DNA of 64,000 nucleotides from Arthrobacter burdickii (GCF_030433645.1 NZ_JAROCG010000001.1:2852001-2916000), one strand, 5' to 3'. Shown: positions 36,682 through 46,435, counted from the first letter of the stretch. Program-made: numbers and translations. The notes: generated from the letters alone by a model not told the origin.

Positions 36682-38160
36682 ATGACCGGGCAGGACCCGG
36701 CCCTGCCCAGGGCCGCTGCGGTTCCAGGCGACGCGGGCCTCCCCGAGGATCTGCCCGTCCCCTCCCTGCAGGACGCGGACGAGGCCGGCCGGCGCCCAGA
36801 CGATGACGGCGCCATCGACACGTCCCTGCGGAGTCCGGCGGAGCGGTCCCGCGCCTTCCTGGGCATCCTGGTGAACACCGGCCTCGCGAACATCACGACC
36901 AGTTACCTCTGGTTCGCCCTGACGTTCTGGGCATACCTGCAGACGCGCAACGTGATCGCCACCGGGGTGATCGGTGGGGCCTACATGCTGCTGATCGCCC
37001 TTTCCAGCATCAGCTTCGGCACCTTCGTGGACCGCTACCGCAAGCTGGCGGTGATGCGCTTCGCTGCCGGCTTCACGCTGGCGATGTTCGCGCTGTCCGG
37101 GGTCCTGTTCCTGCTCACGCCCGCCGCCAGGCTGCTGGACCTGGGGCAGCCATGGTTCTGGGTCTTCACCCTGATCATCCTGATCGGCGCCGTCGTGGAG
37201 AACCTGCGGAACATCGCCCTCTCCACCACGGTCACCATCCTCATCGAGCCGGATCGGCGGGCCAACGCCAACGGGCTGGTGGGCATGGCGCAGGGACTGA
37301 TGTTCGTCATCACCTCGGTGCTCTCCGGGCTGTCGGTCGGGCTGGTCGGCATGGGCTGGACCATCGTCGTCGCCCTCGTGCTGACGGCACTGGCCTTCGC
37401 GCACCTGCTCACGCTGCGCATGCCCGAAGAGGTGCGCGCGGCTGCGACGGACGCGCACGGAGGCTTTGACCTCCGCGGCTCCGTGGCGGCGATCCTGGTC
37501 ATTCCGGGACTGTTCGCGCTGATCGTGTTCTCCACGTTCAACAACTTCGTGGGCGGCGTCTACATGGCGTTGATGGATCCCTACGGCCTGGAACTGTTCT
37601 CCGTCGAGTTGTGGGGAACCTACTTCGCGCTCGGCGCCACCGGGTTCATCGTGGGCGGTACCCTGATCGGCAAATTCGGCCTCGGGTCCAACCCGCTGCG
37701 CACCATGCTCATCGCCGTCATTTTGATGGGTGTTGTCGGTGCGCTGTTCACGGTCCGGGAATGGGCATGGCTGTACGTCGTCGGCATCTGGCTCTATCTG
37801 GTCCTGGTGCCGTTCATCGAGGCCGCCGAACAGACGGTCATCCAGCAGGTCGTGCCCCTGCACCGGCAGGGGCGCGTGTTCGGATTCGCCATGGCGTTCG
37901 AGTCCGCGGCAGCGCCGGTCACCGCGTTCCTGATCGCGCCGATCGCCCAATTCTGGATCATCCCGTACGCCCGGTCGACCGCAGGAGGCGCCCAGCTGGC
38001 CCCGGTGCTCGGCGAGGGAACCTCCCGGGGCATCGCCCTGGTCTTCCTGGCCGCAGGGGTCGTGATCATCGCTGCGGCACTGGTGGCCTTCGGAACGCCG
38101 GTCTACCGCCGGATCTCGGCGTCGTATGCGCGGACGGCCGCAGCGGTTCCCGCTCCGTGA
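36682..38160 (+). CDS. Major facilitator superfamily transporter
   Basis: 492 residues, about twelve membrane helices after a 60-residue acidic N-terminal tail. The cytoplasmic loop GTFVDRYRKLAVMRF matches the MFS loop 2-3 signature in weakened form, and a second copy (IGKFGLGSNPLRTML) follows. Exporter of unknown substrate. TACACT (36669-36674) lies seven bases before the ATG without an SD, so the mRNA may be leaderless. Confidence 0.85.
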   Translation: MTGQDPALPRAAAVPGDAGLPEDLPVPSLQDADEAGRRPDDDGAIDTSLRSPAERSRAFLGILVNTGLANITTSYLWFALTFWAYLQTRNVIATGVIGGAYMLLIALSSISFGTFVDRYRKLAVMRFAAGFTLAMFALSGVLFLLTPAARLLDLGQPWFWVFTLIILIGAVVENLRNIALSTTVTILIEPDRRANANGLVGMAQGLMFVITSVLSGLSVGLVGMGWTIVVALVLTALAFAHLLTLRMPEEVRAAATDAHGGFDLRGSVAAILVIPGLFALIVFSTFNNFVGGVYMALMDPYGLELFSVELWGTYFALGATGFIVGGTLIGKFGLGSNPLRTMLIAVILMGVVGALFTVREWAWLYVVGIWLYLVLVPFIEAAEQTVIQQVVPLHRQGRVFGFAMAFESAAAPVTAFLIAPIAQFWIIPYARSTAGGAQLAPVLGEGTSRGIALVFLAAGVVIIAAALVAFGTPVYRRISASYARTAAAVPAP

Positions 38161-38282
38161 TGACTCCGCGGGAACAGGCGCTCGCGTCGCACCTCCGGTA
38201 GGTCGTCGTCGTGCTTGCGGCCCTTCACCGGCGGCCTACGCGGCTGGCCCGGCGCACTGTCCCCGCACCCTAGGATGAGCCC

Positions 38283-40979
38283 ATGGTGATGGAGGTCCTG
38301 GCGACGAAGCTCTTCGTGCCGTCCCCGCGCCCGCAGGCGATCTCCCGGCCCCGTCTCGTCGGCCGGCTGACCGCCGCACTCCAGGCAGGACGACGACTCA
38401 CCCTCGTCTCTGCGCCCGCCGGGTTCGGCAAGACGGCCCTCTTCGCCGAGTGGATCGCCCAGCTGCGTCGGCAGGAGCCGGGAATGCGCGTCGCGTGGTT
38501 GTCACTCGAGGACAGTGACAACGACCCCGTCCGTTTCCTCACCTACCTGGCGGCCGCACTCCACCACGCCGACCCCGACGTCGGCCCGGAGGAGCACGAC
38601 GTGCGGTCGTCGGCCGAAGCGGCCCTCACCGCGCTCATCAACGACATGTCCCGCGGCGCCCGGCCGATGATCCTCTTCCTGGATGACTTCCAGGTCATCG
38701 AGAACCCGTCCGTCCGCGACGCCGTCGTCTTCCTGCTCGACCATCTGCCGCCCACGACGCATGTCGCTCTTGCGAGCCGTTCCGATCCGCTCCTGCCCGT
38801 GGCGCGGCTGCGGGCCGGCGGCGACCTGACCGAGTTGCGCGCCGCCGACCTGCGCTTCACGCCCGATGAGGCGGCCGCGTTCCTCAACGGGGTGACAGGA
38901 CTCGCCCTCACGCGCGAGGACGTCGCAGCGCTCGAGACGCGCACAGAGGGGTGGATCGCAGGGCTTCAACTCGCGGCACTGTCCCTGCGCGACAGCCCCG
39001 ACGTCCCCGCCTTCATCGACGCCTTCACAGGCAGCAATCGCTTCGTGATCGATTACCTCACCGAAGAGGTTCTCCGGCATGCACCACTCCACGTGCGCGA
39101 GTTCCTCCTCCAGACCGCCATCCTCGACCGGCTCAGCGGTCCGCTGTGCGACGCGGTGACCGGGCAGACCGACAGCACCCAGATGCTGGAGTCGCTCGAG
39201 CGCGCCAACCTGTTCATCGTTCCGTTGGACGACAGCCGGCAGTGGTACCGATACCACCACCTGTTCGCGGACGTGCTGCGCTCGAGGCTGCTCGCGCGCG
39301 GCCCGGGAGAGAGCGCGGAGCTCCACACCCTGGCCAGTGAGTGGTACGAGACCAACGGGTCGCCCGACGAGGCGGTCCGGCATGCGTTCGAAGCTGCCGA
39401 CTTCCCGCGGGCCGCGCGGGTCGTCGAGACAACCATCCCCGGTGTCCGCAGGAGCCGGCAGGATGCGACCCTCCTCGGATGGCTGGCAAGGCTTCCGGAG
39501 GACGCCCAGAAGCGCAGGCCCGTGCTCCGCGTGTTCTCCGCATGGTCCTCACTCGTCGCCGGCGACCTCGCCTCCGCCGATCGCCGACTGACCGAGGCGG
39601 AACGTCTCCTCGCGGGCGACGGCGACGGCACAGCACCCCGGCACGATTCGGAGCCCGGCGAGGAACTCCTGGCCCTGCCCGTCACCATTGCGCTCTACCG
39701 CGCCTCCCTCGCCCTGGCGAAGGGAGACCAGCCCGGGATGACCCTTCACGCCCGCCGCGCACTGGACGCGGCGGGACCAGAGGACCACCTGGGACGGGGC
39801 GCCGCGGCCGGTATGGTGGGCATCGCCCTGTGGGCCGACGGCGACCTCGAGGCCGCCGTCATCGCCTTCGGGAACTCCGCAAAAAGTCTTCAGGCTGCCG
39901 GCAACCTGACCGACGCCCTGAGCACCACCATGGTCATCGCCGACATGCTGCTGCCGCTCGGCCGGCTGCGCGAGGCGCAGACGCTCTATGAGGCCGCGCT
40001 GCAGCAGTCCATCGAGCAGTGCAACGGCGGTCAGCCGACAGCAGACCTCCACGCGGGCATCAGCGAGATGTATCGCGAGCGCAATGACCTCGCGACCGCG
40101 AGGAGTCATCTGGCGGCGAGCACGGATCTGGGCGACACCGCCCTCTCGCACGAGCATCGCTACCGGTGGTTCGTGGCGATGGCGGGAGTGCAGGAGGCCG
40201 ACGGTGAACCGGATCTCGCTCTCGAGTCGCTGGCGCGCGCGGAAGAGGTCTACCGCCGTGGGTTCTTCCCCGACGTCCGCCCCATCGGCGCGCTTCGGGC
40301 CCGCATCCTCATCACGCAGGGACGCCTGCCCGAGGCGCGGGCCTGGGTGGACGAGCAAGGGCTGGCGTTCACGGACACGCCGGACTATCTCCGGGAGTTC
40401 GGACACGTCACCCTCGCCCGGCTCCTGATCGCGGAGCACGCCGTCACTCCCCTCGGCCGTTCGCTCGACAATGCGCAGGAACTGCTCGGCCGATTGGCGG
40501 CTTCGGCGGAACGCGGCGGGCGTATGGGAAGCCTGAGCGAGATCCGCGTGCTGCAGGCTCTGGCATTCCACGCGCAGGGCGAAACAGCACGTGCACTCGC
40601 CCCCCTCGAACGCGCCCTCGCGCAGGCCGAACCTGAGGGCGGCTTCCGGCTCTTCATCCACGAGGGCGCGCCCATGCTGGCCCTCCTGCGCGCCGCGGCC
40701 GGCGCCGGGATCCGCCCCGAGTACGTCCGTCGGCTCAGCCAGGCACTCCGCGATACGGCTCCCGCCCTGGCCTCCGAGTACCCCGCCGAGGCGTTGAGCG
40801 AGCGCGAACTCCACGTGCTGAGGCTCCTCGCCACAGGACTGTCGGGCCCGGAGATCGCCCGGGAACTCTACGTCTCGCTCAACACGATGCGGACCCACAC
40901 GAAACACATCTACGTAAAACTCGAGGTCAGCAGCCGGGCCTCTGCTGTCCGCCGCGCCGAAGCGCTGGGGTTGATCTAG
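38283..40979 (+). CDS. Large ATP-binding LuxR-family regulator (MalT/LAL type)
   Basis: 898 residues: N-terminal NTPase with Walker A APAGFGKT and Walker B-like MILFLDDFQ; long TPR-like helical middle; C-terminal LuxR HTH (LSERELHVLRLLATGLSGPEIARELYVSLNTMRTHTKHIYVKL). Such regulators bind ATP and an inducer and activate nearby genes. Its start is fixed by TAGGAT (38271-38276) exactly six bases before the ATG with no SD, a leaderless arrangement. A perfect 9-bp dyad lies 17 bp after its stop, before two small genes on the same strand. Confidence 0.9.
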   Translation: MVMEVLATKLFVPSPRPQAISRPRLVGRLTAALQAGRRLTLVSAPAGFGKTALFAEWIAQLRRQEPGMRVAWLSLEDSDNDPVRFLTYLAAALHHADPDVGPEEHDVRSSAEAALTALINDMSRGARPMILFLDDFQVIENPSVRDAVVFLLDHLPPTTHVALASRSDPLLPVARLRAGGDLTELRAADLRFTPDEAAAFLNGVTGLALTREDVAALETRTEGWIAGLQLAALSLRDSPDVPAFIDAFTGSNRFVIDYLTEEVLRHAPLHVREFLLQTAILDRLSGPLCDAVTGQTDSTQMLESLERANLFIVPLDDSRQWYRYHHLFADVLRSRLLARGPGESAELHTLASEWYETNGSPDEAVRHAFEAADFPRAARVVETTIPGVRRSRQDATLLGWLARLPEDAQKRRPVLRVFSAWSSLVAGDLASADRRLTEAERLLAGDGDGTAPRHDSEPGEELLALPVTIALYRASLALAKGDQPGMTLHARRALDAAGPEDHLGRGAAAGMVGIALWADGDLEAAVIAFGNSAKSLQAAGNLTDALSTTMVIADMLLPLGRLREAQTLYEAALQQSIEQCNGGQPTADLHAGISEMYRERNDLATARSHLAASTDLGDTALSHEHRYRWFVAMAGVQEADGEPDLALESLARAEEVYRRGFFPDVRPIGALRARILITQGRLPEARAWVDEQGLAFTDTPDYLREFGHVTLARLLIAEHAVTPLGRSLDNAQELLGRLAASAERGGRMGSLSEIRVLQALAFHAQGETARALAPLERALAQAEPEGGFRLFIHEGAPMLALLRAAAGAGIRPEYVRRLSQALRDTAPALASEYPAEALSERELHVLRLLATGLSGPEIARELYVSLNTMRTHTKHIYVKLEVSSRASAVRRAEALGLI

Positions 40980-40995
40980 CGACGTCCGCGGCGGT

Positions 40996-41024
40996 ATCAC
41001 CACACGCTCGACGGATGTGGTGAT
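40996..41024. promoter_or_regulatory. Inverted repeat between LAL regulator and membrane gene
   Basis: ATCACCACA / TGTGGTGAT (40996-41004 / 41016-41024), 9-bp perfect arms 11 bp apart, flanked by GCGG/CCGC that extend the stem. It may be a terminator of the regulator (no T-run) or an operator for the membrane gene starting at 41099. Confidence 0.55.
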
Positions 41025-41098
41025 GCCGCGTCACCACGTCGCTGCGTAGCTTTCGACTGTGGCCGGATCGCCCGGCCATGGAACACGAGGAGCGCATC

Positions 41099-41785
41099 AT
41101 GAGCATCACGCCGTCCACCCTTACCCGCGGAGGCGCAGTCGCCGCCGTCCTGGCGGGGCTCGCGTACATCGTCATCCAATTCATCCACCCCGCCGACGTG
41201 GTCGCTTCGCTGTCCACACAACGCTGGGCGGTCGTGCACATCCTGAGCTTCGCCGAGGCGGTGCTCGCCGTCGTCGGAATCACAGCCATCTATCTGCGGC
41301 AGGTACGGCACTTCGGGATCCTCGGGCTCATCGGGTACCTCATGTTCGGTTTCTTCTTCATCCTGCAGTCCTCGTTCACCTTCGTCGAAGCGTTCGTCGC
41401 GCCCCTGTTCGTCGCCGACGCGCCCCAGGTCTCCGTGGATGTCGTCGGGCTGTTCGGCCGGTACGAGGCCGTGACGGACCTGGGCCCGCTGGCCGCACTC
41501 CCCGATGTCGGAGCTTTGCTGTATGTGGGCGGCGCGCTGCTCTTCGGGATCGCCGTCACCCGCGCCCGGGTGCTGTCGCGCGGAGCGGGCATCCTGCTGA
41601 TCGCCGCGGCGGCCGCGACGCCGATCGCCGGGGCGTTCCTGCCCCACACCCTTGAGCGCATGGCTGCCGTCCCCATGGGCTTCGCCCTGATCTGGCTCGG
41701 CTGTTCCCTCTGGTCCGAGCAGCGGAACGCCTCCGTGTCGCGGGCGGGAGCGGACGAAGCGGGCATCGGCCGCCTGGTGCGATGA
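41099..41785 (+). CDS. Integral membrane protein of unknown function
   Basis: 228 residues with about six hydrophobic segments (AAVLAGLAYIVIQFIH, VHILSFAEAVLAVVGITAIYL, LIGYLMFGFFFILQSSFTFVEAFVAPLF, GILLIAAAAATPIAGAF). No motif I can name; the layout resembles DUF4386-type membrane proteins. ATG 41099 has GAGGAG seven bases upstream; ATG 41078 is possible. Its stop overlaps the next gene's ATG by four bases, and it follows the LAL regulator, which may activate it. Confidence 0.65.
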   Translation: MSITPSTLTRGGAVAAVLAGLAYIVIQFIHPADVVASLSTQRWAVVHILSFAEAVLAVVGITAIYLRQVRHFGILGLIGYLMFGFFFILQSSFTFVEAFVAPLFVADAPQVSVDVVGLFGRYEAVTDLGPLAALPDVGALLYVGGALLFGIAVTRARVLSRGAGILLIAAAAATPIAGAFLPHTLERMAAVPMGFALIWLGCSLWSEQRNASVSRAGADEAGIGRLVR

Positions 41786-42111
41786 ACCGCTACGAGATCC
41801 GCCTGGCAGCGCAGATCGATGCGGGATGGGATTCCTGGTTCGAGGGCTTCACGCTCACGCAGGGTGCGGAGGGCTCCACCGTGCTCACCGGAGCCGTCGT
41901 CGATCAGGCCGCCCTCCACGGGGTGCTTCGGCGAGTCGGCGATCTGGGAGTGGTCCTGCTCTCGATCACCATCCTGCGCGACGACGTCGTCGACCGTACC
42001 CTGCGCACACAGAGCGCCGATGACGACGCACCAGAACCGCTGGCCTCAATCGGCAGGCGTGCCGGTACTACCCCTGCCCACGACGGAACGGCAGCCGGCG
42101 TCTGTCGATGA
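41782..42111 (+). CDS. Small protein co-translated with the membrane gene
   Basis: 109 residues. The first 75 (RYEIRLAAQIDAGWDSWFEGFTLT, STVLTGAVVDQAALHGVLRRVGDLG) resemble a common actinobacterial small protein found beside similar membrane genes; its role is unknown. Starts with an ATGA overlap. The C-terminal 30 residues read into the end of the converging MFS gene and look poorly conserved. Confidence 0.6.
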   Translation: MNRYEIRLAAQIDAGWDSWFEGFTLTQGAEGSTVLTGAVVDQAALHGVLRRVGDLGVVLLSITILRDDVVDRTLRTQSADDDAPEPLASIGRRAGTTPAHDGTAAGVCR

Positions 42112-43300
42112 TGCTGACGGTCGTGGCCAGTGCGGTGAGTGTTACCGCGAGGACGAGTGGCACCCAGGCGGCGGGGGATGTCGTTGCACCGGCGACGGCG
42201 GTTCCAGCTGATCCCGCGGCGATCTTGAGGGCACCCACCCAGATGAAGATCTGCCCGCGGGACTCGATGGGTGCATACTCGCTGCGGGCGGCCAATGTCG
42301 CCGCGAAGAACAGCGCGTTGGCCACCCCGGCGAGGCAGAATGCGACCAGGGAAGCCTCGAGGAAGGGGGCGAGAATCACCAGGATCAATGCTGCCGCCAC
42401 GAGGACGGCCAGGGAGCTCATGAGCCGGTCTGCGTCGCCGCGAAGCGGCCGGACCATGAGTCCTGCTGACCCGAGGAGATTGCCTACCCCGTACGCGGCG
42501 ACCAATAGTCCGGCCGTTGCAGCGCCGCCGAGGCCGGGAGCGATGGCGACCGCGTAGATCGGTAACGCGGCGACCGAAAAAGCGACCGTGACGGTGAGGC
42601 CCAGCGTGCGCCGCAGCGGTCCGTGTCGCGACATGCTCCGGAGTGTCTGGCGCGGCGACGGCACCGCTACCGCGTGATCGGGTGGTGCCTGGCGGGGAAG
42701 CACGAGGACCGCTCCGGCACCGAGGACCGCCGCTCCCGCGAGGACCAAGGATGCTGTCAGCGCGTCGGAGGTGGCCGCGATCCAGGCCACCGCCGCAGGA
42801 CCGAGGGTTCCGCTGATCCCGTAACTCGCCACATCCCAGCTCTGCGCCCTGCGCTGGTCGCGCTTCCCCGGTCCGGCGATGGAGGGCAGGCGGCTACTGA
42901 TCCCGCCGGTGAGCATCGGCCCGAAGACCCCGGAGACGAACAGCAGGACGGCCGGCCAGAGCGCCCATGTGACGGGGATGAGCAGTGCCGCGCCGGCAAG
43001 GAGCAGGCCATGGAGGACAGCGGAGAACGCGATGACCCGGCGTCCGTCGCGGGCGGTATCCAGCCGGCGGGCGATGAAGGGCCCCAGGAGGTGGGGGGCG
43101 GTGATGGACGCTCCCAGCAACCCCGCCAGCCAGTTGGGTAGCCCCGAGGCATGGGCGAGGAGGACGATGGCCACCACCGCACCGCCGTCGGCACTCCGGA
43201 CCAGTGTCGCAGCGAAGACGTAGCGGCCCAACGCCCCGCGACGACGCTTCATCAGCGCCGGAGCCCGGGTGTCGGGGTTACCGGTCGAGGCCGAGTTCAT
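42068..43300 (-). CDS. Major facilitator superfamily transporter
   Basis: 410 residues, about twelve membrane helices, with FIARRLDTARDGRRVIAF as the loop 2-3 motif. Family members are drug or metabolite exporters. Its ATG lies 23 bp inside the end of the DapA-like gene, so it is the last gene of the reverse-strand operon starting at 46429. Its 3' end overlaps the small gene on the other strand. Confidence 0.82.
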   Translation of the reverse strand: MNSASTGNPDTRAPALMKRRRGALGRYVFAATLVRSADGGAVVAIVLLAHASGLPNWLAGLLGASITAPHLLGPFIARRLDTARDGRRVIAFSAVLHGLLLAGAALLIPVTWALWPAVLLFVSGVFGPMLTGGISSRLPSIAGPGKRDQRRAQSWDVASYGISGTLGPAAVAWIAATSDALTASLVLAGAAVLGAGAVLVLPRQAPPDHAVAVPSPRQTLRSMSRHGPLRRTLGLTVTVAFSVAALPIYAVAIAPGLGGAATAGLLVAAYGVGNLLGSAGLMVRPLRGDADRLMSSLAVLVAAALILVILAPFLEASLVAFCLAGVANALFFAATLAARSEYAPIESRGQIFIWVGALKIAAGSAGTAVAGATTSPAAWVPLVLAVTLTALATTVSIIDRRRLPFRRGQG

Positions 43301-44174
43301 CGATCACTTCGACGACACGATGACGTTGGGCCTCGGTCAGGCCCTGCAGGGGCAGGGGCAGGCTGGATGTGGTCGCCAGCGCCAGGTGTTCGGCGATAGC
43401 GGCCACGACGCGGATGCTCCCACCGAACTCGGAGAACAAGTTCCACAACGGGGCGAGCCGTTCCGACTCGGCGATGGCGTCGGAGAACCGCCCTTCCCTG
43501 GCCGCCCGGGTGATCCCCAGGGCGAGGACCGGCAGGGTTCCTCCGATGACCGAGTACCAGGCGTCGCAGCCGGCGGCCAGTCCGGCGGCCGCGCGGGCGT
43601 CGCCCGAGACACCGATGGTCACGTGGTCGGGGATGACAGCCCGGATCTCCCCGACCCTGGTTCGGGCCGCCTCCGGTTCGGCGGGCACGCCGGGGATCTT
43701 GATGGAGGCTATCCCGGGCAGTTCGGCGATGCGCCCATACAGCTCGGGAGAAAAGATGAAGTGGGTGGTGCCCGGGTTGTCGTACACGATGACGGGCAGT
43801 GACGAGTGCGCCGTGACGGTCCGGAACAGTGCGAAGACGTCGTCCTCCGTGAGGGGCTGATACGTCATCGGTGCCAGGAGGAGGCCCGCTGCCCCGGCCT
43901 TCTCAACGTTGGCCGCGTTGGCGAGGACCTGCGAGGTCCGCAAGGCTCCGATGCCGATGACGACAGGAGTGCCGGCAGCGTGGTCGACGGCCAGCCGGGC
44001 GACGCGGCTCCTTTCCTCAGGGGTGAGGTACGCGTAGGAGCCCGTGGATCCGAGAGCCGTGATGGAGTCGACGCCCGCTGTCGCGAGACGTTCGATCAGG
44101 CGCACGAAAGCTCTCTCGTCGACCTCGTCGTCGACGAGTGGGGTGAGGGGGAAGGCGCTGAGGCCGGTGAACAT
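43278..44174 (-). CDS. DapA-like (dihydrodipicolinate synthase/N-acetylneuraminate lyase family) aldolase
   Basis: 298 residues. TIM-barrel class I aldolase with GSTGSYAYLTPEER, YDNPG and the Schiff-base Lys in ASIKIPG. The usual partner Tyr (VIVYDNPG) is present. The gene context (exporters, XRE-cupin regulator) does not fit lysine synthesis, so a catabolic or other pyruvate-aldol reaction is more likely. 27 bp after the EamA gene. Confidence 0.85.
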   Translation of the reverse strand: MFTGLSAFPLTPLVDDEVDERAFVRLIERLATAGVDSITALGSTGSYAYLTPEERSRVARLAVDHAAGTPVVIGIGALRTSQVLANAANVEKAGAAGLLLAPMTYQPLTEDDVFALFRTVTAHSSLPVIVYDNPGTTHFIFSPELYGRIAELPGIASIKIPGVPAEPEAARTRVGEIRAVIPDHVTIGVSGDARAAAGLAAGCDAWYSVIGGTLPVLALGITRAAREGRFSDAIAESERLAPLWNLFSEFGGSIRVVAAIAEHLALATTSSLPLPLQGLTEAQRHRVVEVIDELGLDR

Positions 44175-44201
44175 GGAGTGGCTCCGATGGTGGGTAGGGC
44201 G

Positions 44202-45101
44202 TTATGGGATGGGGTCCAGCGTCGACCCGCCGGGCAATTGCTCGGCGGGACTTCGCCGTCGGCCTCCACGTTGTGCTGCGGCGCCGGCCAGGACGACGAG
44301 GAGGATCCCGAGGAACTGGAGGGAAGAGGGTTGCTGGTGGAGCACGATCATCCCGAGCACCAGGCCCACGGCAGGTTCCAGGGCCATGAGGGTCCCGAAA
44401 GCGGTCGCTGTCATCCGGCGCAGCGCCAGCATCTCGAGGGCGAAGGGCAGCACGGGCAGGAGGATGGCCAGGCCGGCTGCCGCGGCGAGAATACCGGGGC
44501 TGAGGTGCCCCACCGCTTGCGGGATACCGATGGCCGCGGCGGTGACGGCCGCGACCGGGATCGTCAGGGACAGCGCGGAGATCCCGGTGAACCGGTCGCC
44601 GATGCGCTGGGTGAGCGTGATGTAGACACCCCACCCGACGGCGGCCAGTCCTGCGAACAGGATGCCGGTCAGGTTGATCGCGCCGTGCCAGGGCTCGGTG
44701 AGGAGGAGAACACCGCACAGGGCGAGACCGGGCCAGATCAACGCACGCAGGGAACGGCTCTGCAGGGCGGCGACGGTCAGCGGGCCGAGGAATTCGATGG
44801 CGACCGCCGTGCCGAGCGGGATGTGTTCGATCGCGGCGAGGAACCCGACTGTCACGAGCCCGGTGGTGATCCCCAATCCCAGCAGCACCGGAACATCGCT
44901 CCGCCGCACCCGCGACAGGGGTGGTCGGGCGATGATCAGGAAGATCACCGCGCCCATGCTCAGCCTGAGCCATGCGGTACCTCCGGCACCTACCTCCCGG
45001 ATGAGGTCCACGGAGAGGGCCGACCCCAGCTGCACGGAAAGGATCGCTGCCACCGCGAGCGCCCATGGCGGCACCGCGGCACCCGCCCTAGGACTGCTCA
45101 T
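44202..45101 (-). CDS. EamA-family (DMT) transporter
   Basis: 299 residues, ten predicted membrane helices in two EamA repeats (LRLSMGAVIFLIIARPPL, LGTAVAIEFLGPLTVAAL, ALEPAVGLVLGMIVL). RhtA-like members export amino acids. ATG 45101 has GGGGAG and overlaps the B3/B4 gene by 14 bp; a longer frame reaches 45158. In this operon it could export the compound handled by the DapA-like enzyme. Confidence 0.85.
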   Translation of the reverse strand: MSSPRAGAAVPPWALAVAAILSVQLGSALSVDLIREVGAGGTAWLRLSMGAVIFLIIARPPLSRVRRSDVPVLLGLGITTGLVTVGFLAAIEHIPLGTAVAIEFLGPLTVAALQSRSLRALIWPGLALCGVLLLTEPWHGAINLTGILFAGLAAVGWGVYITLTQRIGDRFTGISALSLTIPVAAVTAAAIGIPQAVGHLSPGILAAAAGLAILLPVLPFALEMLALRRMTATAFGTLMALEPAVGLVLGMIVLHQQPSSLQFLGILLVVLAGAAAQRGGRRRSPAEQLPGGSTLDPIP

Positions 45102-45831
45102 GATGGCGCTCCCCGTCGTCGGTGATGAAGCGGCCGACGACGGTGACGTCCGGTCCACAATCCATCAGGTGGCCGGTCAGGTCGTCGGCAGCGGCAGTGA
45201 GGGCATCATCGGTCAGGGGCGCCAGGGCGTCGAGGATGAACAGAGCCGTGGTTGTACCGTCGGTGAGCTGGGTGCGGCGGCCCTGACGCCAGTTCCAGCG
45301 ACGACACGTCACGCCCGCCTCATCACACCAGATGACCTCCCCGGGGTCCGGGTGTTCGATCACTTCATCGCCGCCGGCGATGGTGTCGAAGGCCTCGACG
45401 CCTGTGGCACGGATGAGTCGGGGCGGACCGGTGTAGCCGGCCAGGTCCTCGCCGCCCAGTGGCACCTGGTGCAGTACCGACACCGCGTTGTAGATGTCGG
45501 TCAGTCGGTTCACCCGGGGCAACCCGGACCCCGCGCGGCGCAGCAGCGACTCCAGGCTGTTGCGCGTCCGCTGCGGCTTCGCCCCGAACGACTTGTAGGC
45601 CTCGCGCCAGGCAGCCACCTGTGGGAGGTTTTCCACCGGCAGTTCCTCCAGCGCTTTCCGCGCCGCAGTTTCCGCTGCCTGCAGCAGCAGGTCGCCGGAC
45701 TCGTCGCTGGGACCGGGCAGCAGCCCGTCCACCGCCAGCAGGACGGCGCGGTAGTCGGGCCGGAGCGAGAACACCGCATCGTCCACCCAAGCACCGTCCA
45801 GGAATTCCTGGAGCATCTCCGTCTCACGCAC
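45088..45831 (-). CDS. B3/B4 tRNA-editing-like domain protein
   Basis: 247 residues. The B3/B4 fold of the phenylalanyl-tRNA synthetase beta subunit is recognised by EAYKSFGAKPQRTRNSLESLLRR, LPRVNRLTDIYNAVSVLHQVPLGGEDL and GEVIWCDEAGVTCRRWNWRQG. Free-standing copies may hydrolyse wrongly charged tRNA. GTG 45831 follows GGAGG and overlaps the regulator by eight bases. Its place in an exporter operon suggests protection against a noncanonical amino acid (inference). Confidence 0.8.
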   Translation of the reverse strand: MRETEMLQEFLDGAWVDDAVFSLRPDYRAVLLAVDGLLPGPSDESGDLLLQAAETAARKALEELPVENLPQVAAWREAYKSFGAKPQRTRNSLESLLRRAGSGLPRVNRLTDIYNAVSVLHQVPLGGEDLAGYTGPPRLIRATGVEAFDTIAGGDEVIEHPDPGEVIWCDEAGVTCRRWNWRQGRRTQLTDGTTTALFILDALAPLTDDALTAAADDLTGHLMDCGPDVTVVGRFITDDGERHHEQS

Positions 45832-46429
45832 CGGCTACCTCCACTCCATGTCCTGACCCTGCACCGGGCTCGAAGACCGCCAGGGAGAACCATGCCGGTT
45901 CCGTGCCTCCGTTGGCGTAGGCATGGGCGACGTCGCCGGGGAAGGACACGGCGTCACCCTCCTCGAGGACGAACGACTCGTCCCCCACCTCTACTGTGAC
46001 CGACCCCTGCCGGACCTGCAGCAGTTCCTTCGTGCCCTCCGAGTGGGCCTCGCTTCCGTGTCGGTCCCCTGGACCCAGCGTCCAATCCCAGAGCTCCACC
46101 ACATCCGGCAGTTCCGTGCCGGCCACCAGGACACCCCGGCCATCGGATTCCGACCTCCACAGAACCGCGCCCTCGCCCTTCCGGGTGACCGCCACGGGCC
46201 TGGGGCGCGGTGACTCGACCAATGCCGGCAGCCCGACGCCCAGCGCGTCCCCGATTCTCAGCAGCGTACCCACGCTCGGGTTCACCGCTCCCTGCTCAAC
46301 GTTGACGACCATCCGCCGGCTCACCCCCGCCGCTTCCGCCAACTGATCGAGGGTCCAGCGCCTCGACTGTCGCTGCTCCTTCACCCGATCGCCGATCGCC
46401 GTGGCCAGGGCCGATGTGCTTGCATCCAT
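45824..46429 (-). CDS. XRE-family regulator with C-terminal cupin domain
   Basis: 201 residues: HTH (RWTLDQLAEAAGVSRRMVVNVEQGAVNPSVGTLLRIGDALG) and a cupin sensor (HSEGTKELLQVRQGSVTVEVG, LEEGDAVSFPGDVAHAYANGG). Such proteins repress their own operon and respond to small ligands. ATG 46429 follows TATGAT (46441-46436) by exactly six bases with no SD, so the mRNA is leaderless; a dyad covers the promoter. First gene of a five-gene operon. Confidence 0.88.
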   Translation of the reverse strand: MDASTSALATAIGDRVKEQRQSRRWTLDQLAEAAGVSRRMVVNVEQGAVNPSVGTLLRIGDALGVGLPALVESPRPRPVAVTRKGEGAVLWRSESDGRGVLVAGTELPDVVELWDWTLGPGDRHGSEAHSEGTKELLQVRQGSVTVEVGDESFVLEEGDAVSFPGDVAHAYANGGTEPAWFSLAVFEPGAGSGHGVEVAGA

Positions 46430-46435
46430 AAGTGC

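Noticed and set aside
36682-36782. Prophage or transposon boundary near the HNH gene and MFS gene
   Set aside because: No repeats, integrase or composition change were found; the HNH gene alone is not evidence of mobility.
43806-45125. Forward-strand open frame of 439 codons
   Set aside because: Opposite DapA-like and EamA genes, with repetitive Gly/Glu/Gln content only.
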